A stretch of DNA of 5,838 bases, taken from positions 1-5,838 of the forward strand of contig JBCCFW010000276.1 in assembly GCA_039029535.1 (NCBI GenBank), given 5' to 3'. Made by a program: the position numbers and the translations under genes. The notes under the pieces were generated by a model that saw only the letters and a list, made by a program, of their open reading frames with translations, was not told where the DNA came from and did no database searches. This document shows positions 1 through 5,219 of the stretch, one piece after another; position 1 is the stretch's first letter, and the number at the start of each line of letters is the position of its first letter. This DNA is from JBCCFW01 sp039029535 (GTDB lineage Bacteria; Acidobacteriota; JBCCFW01).

Positions 1-3
1 CCG

Positions 4-9
4 CCCTCC
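4..9 (-). promoter_or_regulatory. possible ribosome binding site of a gene beyond the left edge
   Basis: Read on the minus strand this is GGAGGG, 33 bases after the stop of the lipoprotein gene and a few bases before the window ends. It would suit a further minus-strand gene starting just outside. The remaining bases of 1-42 show nothing else. The call rests on six bases only, so it is weak. Confidence 0.25.
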
Positions 10-42
10 CAGCCCCGAAGCGCTCCGTCGGCAGCTCGCTGG

Positions 43-438
43 TCAGGTGCCGCAGCAAGCGGCGTCGCCAGGTCCGTCGATGATGCCCAGGATCGGACGA
101 CGGTCGGGACACGAGCCCGCACCGGGGACCAACAGCACCTCGCCACCCGTGCCCACGCACTCGTCGACGGTGAGCTGGGGCGGCAGCGAGCAACACGGCG
201 CCAGCTCGATCCACGCCACGTAGCCGTGCAGGTGACGACCGGCCGGACAGCCGGCGTCGGTCACGCTGCCGTCACCGGGATCGGAGACGATCTCGGCCCC
301 CAGGCCGAGGCACTGCTCGGCCGTGAGGATGTCGACATCCGGGAGGTCCTCGGGCAGGACCACCGTGGGGTTGACGTCATCGCAACCGAGCAACAGGAAC
401 AGGCCGAGAAGCGAGCAGCAGGCGAGTCGTCGCAGCAT
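43..438 (-). CDS. small Cys-rich lipoprotein with two tandem repeats
   Basis: A 131-residue predicted lipoprotein of unknown function. Residues 1-18 form a signal peptide (RR, then a Leu-rich core) ending in the lipobox L-L-G-C, so C19 would be lipidated and the mature protein membrane-anchored. Asp follows at +2, which in enterobacteria keeps lipoproteins in the inner membrane; whether that rule holds here is unknown. After a short acidic Pro-rich linker come two diverged copies of one module, about 38-83 and 89-129. Both follow LTxxxCxGxGxE, then PGxG, then CP, then R, then a terminal CC. Each copy has four Cys (43, 64, 82, 83 and 94, 110, 128, 129), which suggests disulfides in an oxidising compartment. 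From memory, similar Cys...CP...G...CC modules occur in small lipoproteins of myxobacteria, with no known function. ATG start with CTCC on the plus strand (GGAG in the mRNA) at 446-449, 7 bases away. It follows msrA on the same strand after 63 bases, so co-transcription is possible. Confidence 0.82.
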   Translation of the reverse strand: MLRRLACCSLLGLFLLLGCDDVNPTVVLPEDLPDVDILTAEQCLGLGAEIVSDPGDGSVTDAGCPAGRHLHGYVAWIELAPCCSLPPQLTVDECVGTGGEVLLVPGAGSCPDRRPILGIIDGPGDAACCGT

Positions 439-452
439 GAAGAGTCTCCATC

Positions 453-471
453 CGGGCCCGAGAAGGGCCCG
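453..471 (-). repeat. GC-rich inverted repeat in the msrA-lipoprotein gap
   Basis: A perfect 7-bp inverted repeat, CGGGCCC / GGGCCCG, with a 5-base loop, lies in the 63-base gap between the msrA stop (502) and the lipoprotein start (438). In the mRNA it sits just upstream of the lipoprotein Shine-Dalgarno. It has no following U-run, so it is not a standard intrinsic terminator. It could act as an mRNA processing or stability element, or do nothing. The hairpin is seen directly; a function is inference. Confidence 0.5.
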
Positions 472-501
472 AAGGAGTGATCGCCAGGCTCGCCCCCGCT
501 T

Positions 502-1182
502 TCAAACCACGTCGAGGGAACGGCGCAATCGGTCGAGGATCCGGTCGGGCAAGCCCAGGAGGCTCGGATCGTCCCGGAGGGCCTTCGGCAGCGAATGCCC
601 CGCCAGCGCCCCGTTGAGCCGCGCCGCCACCGTCGAGTCGGTGAAGGCGGCCGGGTCGGGGTAGATCTCCTGAAGCGCGTCGACCACGGCCCCATCCCGT
701 CTCAGGCTCCACTTCTGGTGGTAGTCCTCCGCCCGGGTGAAGGTGGTCAGGGGGAGGATCGCTGTGGTGAGAGAACCGCCCTGGGCCTCCGCGTGCCGGC
801 GACCGGTGTCGAAGGCCAGCTCACGTTGCTCGTCGCCCTCCACGAAGACCGCCGACATGTACTGCCGGCTGCGTCGTGGCGCGCAGGGGTCGTGCGACTC
901 CCAGAAGAGCTCGAGCAGGTCGGCCCAGGAGAGAACCTCGGGGTCGTGGTCGACCTGCAGGACTTCGGAGTGGTCGCCCATGTCGCGATAGGTCGGCGCG
1001 TCCTTCTCACCACCCGCGTAGCCCACGCGGGTGCGCACGATGCCGTCGAGACTCCCGAACCGGGAGTCGGGTCCCCAGAATCAGCCGAGCGCGAAGGTCG
1101 CCGTGCGCACGGTCGCCGGCGCCAGTCGATCGAGCGGCGGTACTGGTCTGAGGGAGTCGGCCGAGAGAGAGTGAGTCGACAA
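502..1182 (-). CDS. msrA: peptide methionine-(S)-S-oxide reductase MsrA, predicted selenoprotein (UGA = Sec at codon 34)
   Basis: MsrA reduces methionine-S-sulfoxide in proteins, repairing oxidative damage. Read from TTG 1182 the product is 226 aa if TGA at 1083-1081 is decoded. The sequence is A-L-G-[TGA]-F-W-G-P-D, matching the family motif G-C-F-W-G with TGA exactly at the catalytic Cys. Then come T-R-V-G-Y-A-G-G (51-58), PTYRDMGDHSEV with the conserved Glu (73), FWESHDP, RQYMSAVF (106-113), and a C-terminal LNGALAGH segment typical, from memory, of an atypical MsrA branch. A conventional call would start at GTG 1038 and lose the active site. The TTG start has AGGAGG 5 bases upstream; an alternative GTG at 1110 has none. 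A hairpin after the TGA fits a bacterial SECIS element. The only Cys is C100, in HDPC where relatives usually have HDPT, so it is not the usual C-terminal resolving Cys. The alternative is a pseudogene with a nonsense mutation, which the TGA position and hairpin argue against. Confidence 0.88.
1050..1083 (-). promoter_or_regulatory. bacterial SECIS element following the Sec UGA codon
   Basis: The UGA codon is 1083-1081. After 12 bases the mRNA forms a perfect stem, GACUCCC with GGGAGUC (1068-1050), closing a GGUUC loop; the G-C pair in that loop could extend the stem to 8 bp with a GUU triloop. Counting the U of UGA as 1, the loop Gs are 23 and 24, followed by U. The known bacterial SECIS rule is a hairpin right after UGA, with a G at the start of the apical loop about 16-37 bases downstream; the E. 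coli fdhF element uses G23-U24. This hairpin meets each criterion. SelB would bind it to deliver Sec-tRNA. The hairpin is seen directly; its function is inferred from the position and the family motif. Confidence 0.82.
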
Positions 1183-1253
1183 CGCTGCCTCCTGCGATCA
1201 CGTTCACCAAAGGATAGCGGAGCCAGGCCAAGGGCGCCTGTTAGCCTACGGCG
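1183..1253. promoter_or_regulatory. divergent intergenic region, msrA / ABC exporter
   Basis: 71 bases separate the two divergent starts, so both promoters must lie here or overlap the gene ends. On the plus strand TAGCCT (1242-1247) ends 6 bases before the ABC transporter ATG, and that gene has no clear Shine-Dalgarno. This fits a -10 box of a leaderless or nearly leaderless transcript. On the minus strand TATCCT (near 1216-1211) is a possible -10 for msrA, but no convincing -35 is visible. Boxes are by eye only. Confidence 0.4.
1188..1193 (-). promoter_or_regulatory. ribosome binding site that fixes the msrA start
   Basis: A full AGGAGG on the minus strand, 5 bases upstream of TTG 1182-1180. 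It is upstream of the in-frame TGA, so ribosomes are loaded to translate toward that TGA. This makes a truncated start at 1038 unlikely and decides the 226-aa reading. Confidence 0.8.
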
Positions 1254-3050
1254 ATGTCCTCCTCAGACATGGCTGTCTCACCTCTTCGCCGGCTCCTCGT
1301 CCACGCCCGCGCCCATCGGGGTCGCGTGCGGCTGGCCGTTCTCTGCTCCATCCTCAACAAGATCTTCGACCTCGCTCCTCCCCTCCTCATCGGAGCGGCG
1401 GTCGACATCGTCGTGCGTCGGGAGCAGTCGTTCCTCGCCTCGTTCGGCTTTCCCGAGGTGCAGCCGCAGCTCTGGCTGCTGGCCGGCATCACCCTGCTCA
1501 TCTGGACGCTCGAGTCGGTCTTCGAGTACGTCCAGCGGATCCTCTGGCGCAACCTCGCCCAGGTCATCGAGCACGAAGTCCGCATCGACGCCTACTCCCA
1601 CGTCCAGGACCTCGACGCTGCCTGGTTCGACGAGCGCGGCACGGGCGGACTGATGGCCGTTCTCAACGACGACGTCAACCAGCTCGAGCGCTTCCTCGAC
1701 GTCGGCGCCAACGAGCTCGTCCAGGTCTCGACGACCGTCATCGTCATCGGATCGATCTTCTTCGGGCTCGCCCCCCAGGTGGCCTGGATGAGCTGCCTGC
1801 CCATCCCCTTCATCCTCTGGGGCTCGGTGCGCTTCCAGCGCTTGCTGCAACCCCGCTACGCGAAGGTCCGGCAAGAGGTGAGCCTGCTCAGCGACCTCCT
1901 GGCCGGCAACCTCTCCGGGGTCGCGACGATCAAGTCCTTCACGGCCGAGCAGCGCGAGGTCGAGCGCCTGCGCGTGCGCAGCGACGCCTACCGAGACGCC
2001 AACCGTCACGCCATCGCGCTGAGCTCGGCCTTCTCCCCGCTCATCCGGATGGTCATCGTGCTCGGCTTCACGGCCATGCTCGTCGCCGGCGGCCTGCTGG
2101 CGGTCGAGGGGCAGCTCGCGGTCGGTGCCTACAGCGTGCTCGTCTTCCTCACCCAGCGTCTGCTCTGGCCCCTCACCCGCCTGGGTGAGACCTTCGACCT
2201 CTATCAGCGGGCGATGGCCAGCACGACCCGACTCCTCGACCTCCTCGACACGCCGGCCACGGTGCGCTCGGGCGGTCGTCCCCTCCCGCTGACGGACGTC
2301 CGGGGTGAGCTGCGCTTCGAGGACGTCTCCTTCCGCTACCCGTCCGGAGGCGGCTTCGGCCTGGAAGGACTCGACCTCTCCCTGCCGGCCGGTGAGACCA
2401 CCGCCATCGTCGGCTCGACCGGTGCCGGCAAGTCGACGGTCATCAAGCTGCTCCTGCGCTTCCACGACCCGAGCTCGGGCGTGCTGCGTCTCGACGGCCA
2501 CGACCTCCGCGAGCTCGAGCTCGGGGATCTCCGTCGCGCCATCGGCCTGGTGAGTCAGGACGTCTTCCTCTTCCATGGCAGCGTGCGCGAGAACGTCGTC
2601 TTCGGACGACCGGACGCGACCGAAGAGGAGATCGTCGAGGCCTGTCGCGTCGCGGAGGCCCACGGCTTCATCGAGGAGCTCCCCGAGGGTTACGACACCA
2701 TCGTCGGCGAGCGTGGCCAGAAGCTGTCGGGCGGTCAGCGTCAACGGCTCTCCATCGCGCGCGCCCTGCTCAAGGATCCGCCCGTCCTCGTGCTCGACGA
2801 GGCGACGTCCTCGGTCGACAACGAGACCGAAGCGGCCATCCAGCGCTCGCTGGCGAAGGTCGCCGTCGGTCGCACGACCCTGGTCATCGCGCATCGGCTG
2901 TCGACGGTGCGCAACGCCCATCGCATCCACGTGCTGGAAGCGGGTCGGCTCGTCGAGTCGGGCACCCACGAGGACCTGCTCGGTCGCGAAGGTCTCTACG
3001 CGGCGCTGTGGCGGGTGCAGACGGGCGAGGCCACGACGACGACGCGTTGA
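1254..3050 (+). CDS. ABC exporter half-transporter (fused membrane and ATPase domains)
   Basis: A 598-aa protein with the standard length and order of a type I ABC exporter half that works as a dimer in the inner membrane. Residues about 25-320 hold the six-helix membrane domain (helices near 26-54, 72-95, 155-178, 179-196, 262-284, 287-307) with coupling regions such as WFDERGTG (124-131). The ATPase domain starts near 350. A-loop Tyr is 362, Walker A GSTGAGKST 387-395, Q-loop Gln 435, signature LSGGQ 491-495, Walker B VLVLDE 511-516 with catalytic E516, D-loop SSVD after it, and switch His 547 in IAHRLST. All key residues are intact, so it should hydrolyse ATP. The family exports lipids, drugs, peptides or siderophores; nothing in the sequence fixes the substrate. 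ATG 1254 is chosen although no Shine-Dalgarno precedes it; ATG 1269 is an alternative, five residues shorter. It is monocistronic: divergent from msrA and convergent with the next gene one base after its stop. Confidence 0.96.
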   Translation: MSSSDMAVSPLRRLLVHARAHRGRVRLAVLCSILNKIFDLAPPLLIGAAVDIVVRREQSFLASFGFPEVQPQLWLLAGITLLIWTLESVFEYVQRILWRNLAQVIEHEVRIDAYSHVQDLDAAWFDERGTGGLMAVLNDDVNQLERFLDVGANELVQVSTTVIVIGSIFFGLAPQVAWMSCLPIPFILWGSVRFQRLLQPRYAKVRQEVSLLSDLLAGNLSGVATIKSFTAEQREVERLRVRSDAYRDANRHAIALSSAFSPLIRMVIVLGFTAMLVAGGLLAVEGQLAVGAYSVLVFLTQRLLWPLTRLGETFDLYQRAMASTTRLLDLLDTPATVRSGGRPLPLTDVRGELRFEDVSFRYPSGGGFGLEGLDLSLPAGETTAIVGSTGAGKSTVIKLLLRFHDPSSGVLRLDGHDLRELELGDLRRAIGLVSQDVFLFHGSVRENVVFGRPDATEEEIVEACRVAEAHGFIEELPEGYDTIVGERGQKLSGGQRQRLSIARALLKDPPVLVLDEATSSVDNETEAAIQRSLAKVAVGRTTLVIAHRLSTVRNAHRIHVLEAGRLVESGTHEDLLGREGLYAALWRVQTGEATTTTR

Positions 3051-3051
3051 G

Positions 3052-4539
3052 TCACGGTGCCTCGACGTCTCCCGCAGGGACGGGCCGCAAGACCGAGGCC
3101 AGGTCGCGGACATGGCGTTCGTCATTGGTGAAGATGGTTGCACCGACGCGCGCGTCTCCATCCCGAGCCGCGAGCCACGCACGGCAACTCGAGAGGGCAC
3201 CGGGCCGCGGCGGGTACTCGACCACCAGGACGCTCGCATGTTCCGATCGTCGGCATCGCCAGGTCGCGGCTTGGTAATGCCCCAGGACCGCACCCCAGGG
3301 AAGGAGCTTCCAAAAGGGCCGATGCAGTCCCATCGACTTGGGTCGCCAGCCTTCGACCTCGGGCTCGTCTTGGAGCGCTTCGGCACGACGAGGCCAGTAG
3401 CAGTCGGCCAGAAGCCCGTCGCCGCGACAGGTCACCGTAACTTCGTCCTCATCCTCCTCGATGAGGCAGTCCAACTCGTCCAACCACTCGGCCGGCAGGG
3501 CCACCCACTGCTCCCCGAGCTTCACGTGACGCTCGGCCACGGGCGAGAGCTGCACTTCCAGCGGAGCGGGCGGCACGACGTCGTTCATCACCGCGAAGCC
3601 GAGGAAGAAGCCGGTCACCGCGATGTTCGCGAACACGAGCAGCGCTCCCTTCGATCCGAGCCAGGCACCGAGTCGGAGCCAGGCAGGAACGGGTGTGAGC
3701 GAAACCTCGTTCACCGCGTGCTGCACCCGAGGTAGCTGAGCGGCGTTCCAAAGAGAAACCCTCGCCTCCCCCGTCTCGCTCGAGCGGCGCCAGGCATGGT
3801 GGAAAGGTCGCTCGGACGCACCGACGGGCTGAAGACCGAGCCAGCGCTCACCGAGGGTTCGCCCGAGCAGCAGCCGGGCGCCGATCACGAGCAGGAACCA
3901 GGTGACGGGCAGGGAAGCCAACCCACCGAGCACGGCGACGCGCAAGCTCGGTGCCAGGTGATGAACGAGCGCGATCACCGCCCAGCTCGTCGCCGCGAGG
4001 ATCGCCGTGTCGAGCCACGACGCGACTCGCCAGCGTTCGTGCAGCGGGTTGTCGGGAGGCAGGTCGTCGATCCCGCAGGGCAGGTCGGGGAAGGCCCGCA
4101 GGACGGCCTCGGCCAGCACGGGACGGGGCGGGAGACTCAAGGGCTCGCGGCCCTTGCGCTCCACGACGAGGGCACCGGTCTCTCGCGGTGTCTCGGGTGC
4201 TCGGTACCAGAGGTGCTCGACGTCCTCGCGACGCAGGAGGACCGAGCGAAGCCGACCGACGACGCGCAGCCGTCCCGGCTCGACGACCAGGGCCGGTCGG
4301 CAGTGCAGCAAGGCAAGGAGCGCTCCGCCACCGATGAAACCGATGGCGATGATGACCATCGATGGCGCGTCCCGGGCGACGATGTCTCTCAGCCAGCTCG
4401 GGAACGGCCACGAACCGACCACGAGCAGGACGGCGAGGGTCGCCGCGGCCGCGAGGTACTCGAAGCGCTCGAGCTCGCCGCCGGGCATCAGCGGCACGCG
4501 CAGGCGGTCCGGTCGTGCCGGTGAGCTCCTCCCATCCAT
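3052..4539 (-). CDS. large multi-domain membrane protein, unknown function (PH-like and RDD-like segments)
   Basis: I do not recognise this 495-aa protein as a named gene. Two membrane helices (about 26-46 and 60-79) are followed by a soluble stretch (81-140) of alternating strands resembling small bacterial PH-like domains that follow paired helices. Residues about 169-242 look RDD-like: WRVASWLD starts a helix (173-195), a second hydrophobic helix spans 202-223, then LLLGRTLGERWLGLQPV matches the RDD ending G-x-T-x-G-x-x-x-x-G-x-x-V. A further helix is near 297-318. The C-terminal 320-495 is soluble and carries an acidic patch (EEDEDE, 361-366) and five Cys (358, 371, 380, 429, 452). No catalytic motif was seen. 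ATG 4539 lacks a good Shine-Dalgarno, but TAAGCT lies 8 bases upstream; GTG at codon 15 or ATG at codon 18 are alternatives, and the GGGAGGAG just inside the gene is too far from them. Divergent from the sigma factor gene, so it could share its regulation. Confident as a gene, not as to role. Confidence 0.85.
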   Translation of the reverse strand: MDGRSSPARPDRLRVPLMPGGELERFEYLAAAATLAVLLVVGSWPFPSWLRDIVARDAPSMVIIAIGFIGGGALLALLHCRPALVVEPGRLRVVGRLRSVLLRREDVEHLWYRAPETPRETGALVVERKGREPLSLPPRPVLAEAVLRAFPDLPCGIDDLPPDNPLHERWRVASWLDTAILAATSWAVIALVHHLAPSLRVAVLGGLASLPVTWFLLVIGARLLLGRTLGERWLGLQPVGASERPFHHAWRRSSETGEARVSLWNAAQLPRVQHAVNEVSLTPVPAWLRLGAWLGSKGALLVFANIAVTGFFLGFAVMNDVVPPAPLEVQLSPVAERHVKLGEQWVALPAEWLDELDCLIEEDEDEVTVTCRGDGLLADCYWPRRAEALQDEPEVEGWRPKSMGLHRPFWKLLPWGAVLGHYQAATWRCRRSEHASVLVVEYPPRPGALSSCRAWLAARDGDARVGATIFTNDERHVRDLASVLRPVPAGDVEAP

Positions 4540-4574
4540 GAGTTCCGAGCTTACGCCGCGACAGACCCAGAGGT

Positions 4575-4590
4575 TGCACGTCGCCGTGCA
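4575..4590. repeat. operator-like perfect inverted repeat
   Basis: TGCACG-TCGC-CGTGCA is a perfect 6-bp dyad with a 4-base spacer, overlapping the candidate -35 and filling most of the -35/-10 spacer of the sigma promoter guess. This is where a dimeric repressor or activator would sit. No matching second copy was found in the window, so its status as an operator is inference; short dyads also arise by chance in GC-rich DNA. Confidence 0.4.
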
Positions 4591-4623
4591 TCGCCTAGGC
4601 TTCCCGGGTCACCGTCACGAGCT

Positions 4624-4628
4624 GGAGG
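4624..4628 (+). promoter_or_regulatory. ribosome binding site deciding the sigma factor TTG start
   Basis: GGAGG, 7 bases before TTG 4636. No ATG or GTG near the start of the conserved sigma region 2 has a comparable site, so TTG is the preferred start. Confidence 0.7.
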
Positions 4629-4635
4629 GACGTCG

Positions 4636-5172
4636 TTGCCACCGGACGCGCGAGACGAGCAGGAGCTGATCCGACGCGCCCGTCACGGTGACGAGCGGGC
4701 GCTCGAACGGCTCTACCTGGCGCACCGACAGTTCGTCGTTGCGCTCGCCCAGCGCTTCACCGGCAACCGCGACGACGCGCTCGACGTCTTGCAGGACAGC
4801 TTCGCCACCCTCGTCAAGCAGCTCCCCGACTTCGAGCTGACCTCGACGCTCCGCGCCTGGCTCTACCCGGTCGTCAAGCACCACGCCCTCGACCGCAAGC
4901 GACGACGCGCCCGCCTCGTCTCGCTGGAGGCGACCGATCCCGAGGCTGAGCTCTTCGGTGAGAGCTGGACGCCGCCCGACGGTGACCTGGCCCGACTCGT
5001 CGCTCACCTCCCCGTCGGCCAGCGCGAGGTCGTGCACCTCCGCTTCACCCTCGGGCTCAAGCTCGACGAGATCGCGACCGCGCTCGGCGTCCCGACGGGC
5101 ACCGTGAAGTCCCGCCTGCACCACGCCCTGGGCGGGCTCCGCACGCTCCTCGAAAAAAAATCGCCGAGCTGA
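4636..5172 (+). CDS. ECF-family RNA polymerase sigma factor (zero-frame product; likely extended to 5219 by -1 shift)
   Basis: A 178-aa sigma-70-family factor with only regions 2 and 4, the ECF layout. Region 2 is about 10-92: a helix ELIRRARHGDERALERLY, then the core-binding DALDVLQDSFATLVKQLPDFE (48-67) and the LRAWLYPVVKHHALDRKRR segment (72-90) that includes the -10 recognition part. A linker (93-117) leads to region 4 (118-172), with LPVGQREVVHLRF and the helix-turn-helix LDEIATALGVPTGTVKSRLHHAL (143-165) that reads the -35. TTG start supported by GGAGG. It is followed by an anti-sigma-like gene, so its activity is probably held at the membrane. The end is odd: the frame closes in KKSPS just after eight A, leaving 46 bases to the next start. 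The -1 frame stays open to a TGATG overlap with the next gene and would give 194 aa. Family assignment is secure; the C terminus is not. Confidence 0.93.
   Translation: MPPDARDEQELIRRARHGDERALERLYLAHRQFVVALAQRFTGNRDDALDVLQDSFATLVKQLPDFELTSTLRAWLYPVVKHHALDRKRRRARLVSLEATDPEAELFGESWTPPDGDLARLVAHLPVGQREVVHLRFTLGLKLDEIATALGVPTGTVKSRLHHALGGLRTLLEKKSPS
5153..5160 (+). other. A8 slippery run, candidate frameshift or slippage site
   Basis: Eight consecutive A in a very GC-rich gene, read GAA-AAA-AAA in the sigma frame. It contains the heptamer A_AAA_AAA (5154-5160), a classic -1 ribosomal slippage motif, and is long enough for RNA polymerase to add an A. Either event shifts reading into the frame that ends in TGATG at 5217-5221. 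A 4-bp stem GCGC/GCGC (5183-5197) lies 22 bases downstream, too weak and distant to count as a stimulator. A one-base sequencing error or recent mutation would look the same. Confidence 0.6.
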
Positions 5173-5219
5173 TGAACCTTTTGCGCCCCTCGAGCGCTTC
5201 CTACCTGGAGACCGAGTGA
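5160..5219 (+). CDS. -1 frame C-terminal extension of the sigma factor
   Basis: Read one base back from the A run, 19 sense codons (IAELMNLLRP... ending YLETE) lead to TGA at 5217-5219. 17 of the 19 third positions are G or C, as in the real genes here, against 8 of 18 in the frame that leads into the anti-sigma gene. The TGA overlaps ATG 5219 as TGATG, a standard translational-coupling arrangement between sigma and anti-sigma genes. Zero-frame sigma stops 46 bases earlier, which would leave this stretch without explanation. This codes for the true sigma C terminus if the shift, or a ninth A, is real. Confidence 0.6.
   Translation: MAELMNLLRPSSASYLETE

Larger units (their letters stand above)
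4540..4635. promoter_or_regulatory. divergent intergenic region, membrane protein / ECF sigma operon
   Basis: 96 bases that must hold the promoters of both divergent units. On the plus strand TTGCAC (4574-4579) and TAGGCT (4596-4601) are 16 bases apart, each matching 3 of 6 positions of the sigma-70 -35 and -10 consensus, and point at the sigma gene. On the minus strand TAAGCT (4553-4548) lies 8 bases from the membrane-protein ATG. No clear ECF-type GGAAC...GTC promoter was found. These are by-eye guesses. Confidence 0.4.

Noticed and set aside
453..471. Intrinsic terminator between msrA and the lipoprotein gene
   Set aside because: The hairpin is GC-rich but no U-run follows in the transcript.
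1081..1083. In-frame TGA as an ordinary nonsense mutation making msrA a pseudogene
   Set aside because: TGA falls exactly on the catalytic Cys, the rest of the gene is intact, the start and Shine-Dalgarno upstream are intact, and a SECIS-like hairpin follows. Not fully excluded without selB/selC data.
595..1653. 352-codon plus-strand open frame
   Set aside because: It crosses the msrA antisense strand, the divergent promoter region and the start of the exporter; the product is Arg/Ser-rich with no recognisable motif.
1278..3386. 702-codon open frame on the minus strand opposite the ABC exporter
   Set aside because: It is antisense to a gene with every ABC motif intact, and its product is low-complexity Glu/Asp/Arg/Gly-rich sequence with no domain; long antisense frames are expected in GC-rich DNA.
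2575..3735. 386-codon plus-strand open frame overlapping the exporter end and the convergent gene
   Set aside because: It overlaps two well-supported genes in other frames and gives biased low-complexity sequence.
4007..4669. 220-codon plus-strand frame running into the sigma gene start
   Set aside because: Antisense to the large membrane protein, Arg/Ser-rich, and it overlaps the sigma start in another frame.
5183..5197. Stimulatory hairpin for frameshifting
   Set aside because: Only a 4-bp stem, 22 bases after the slippery run; the usual spacing is about 5-9 bases with a stronger structure.
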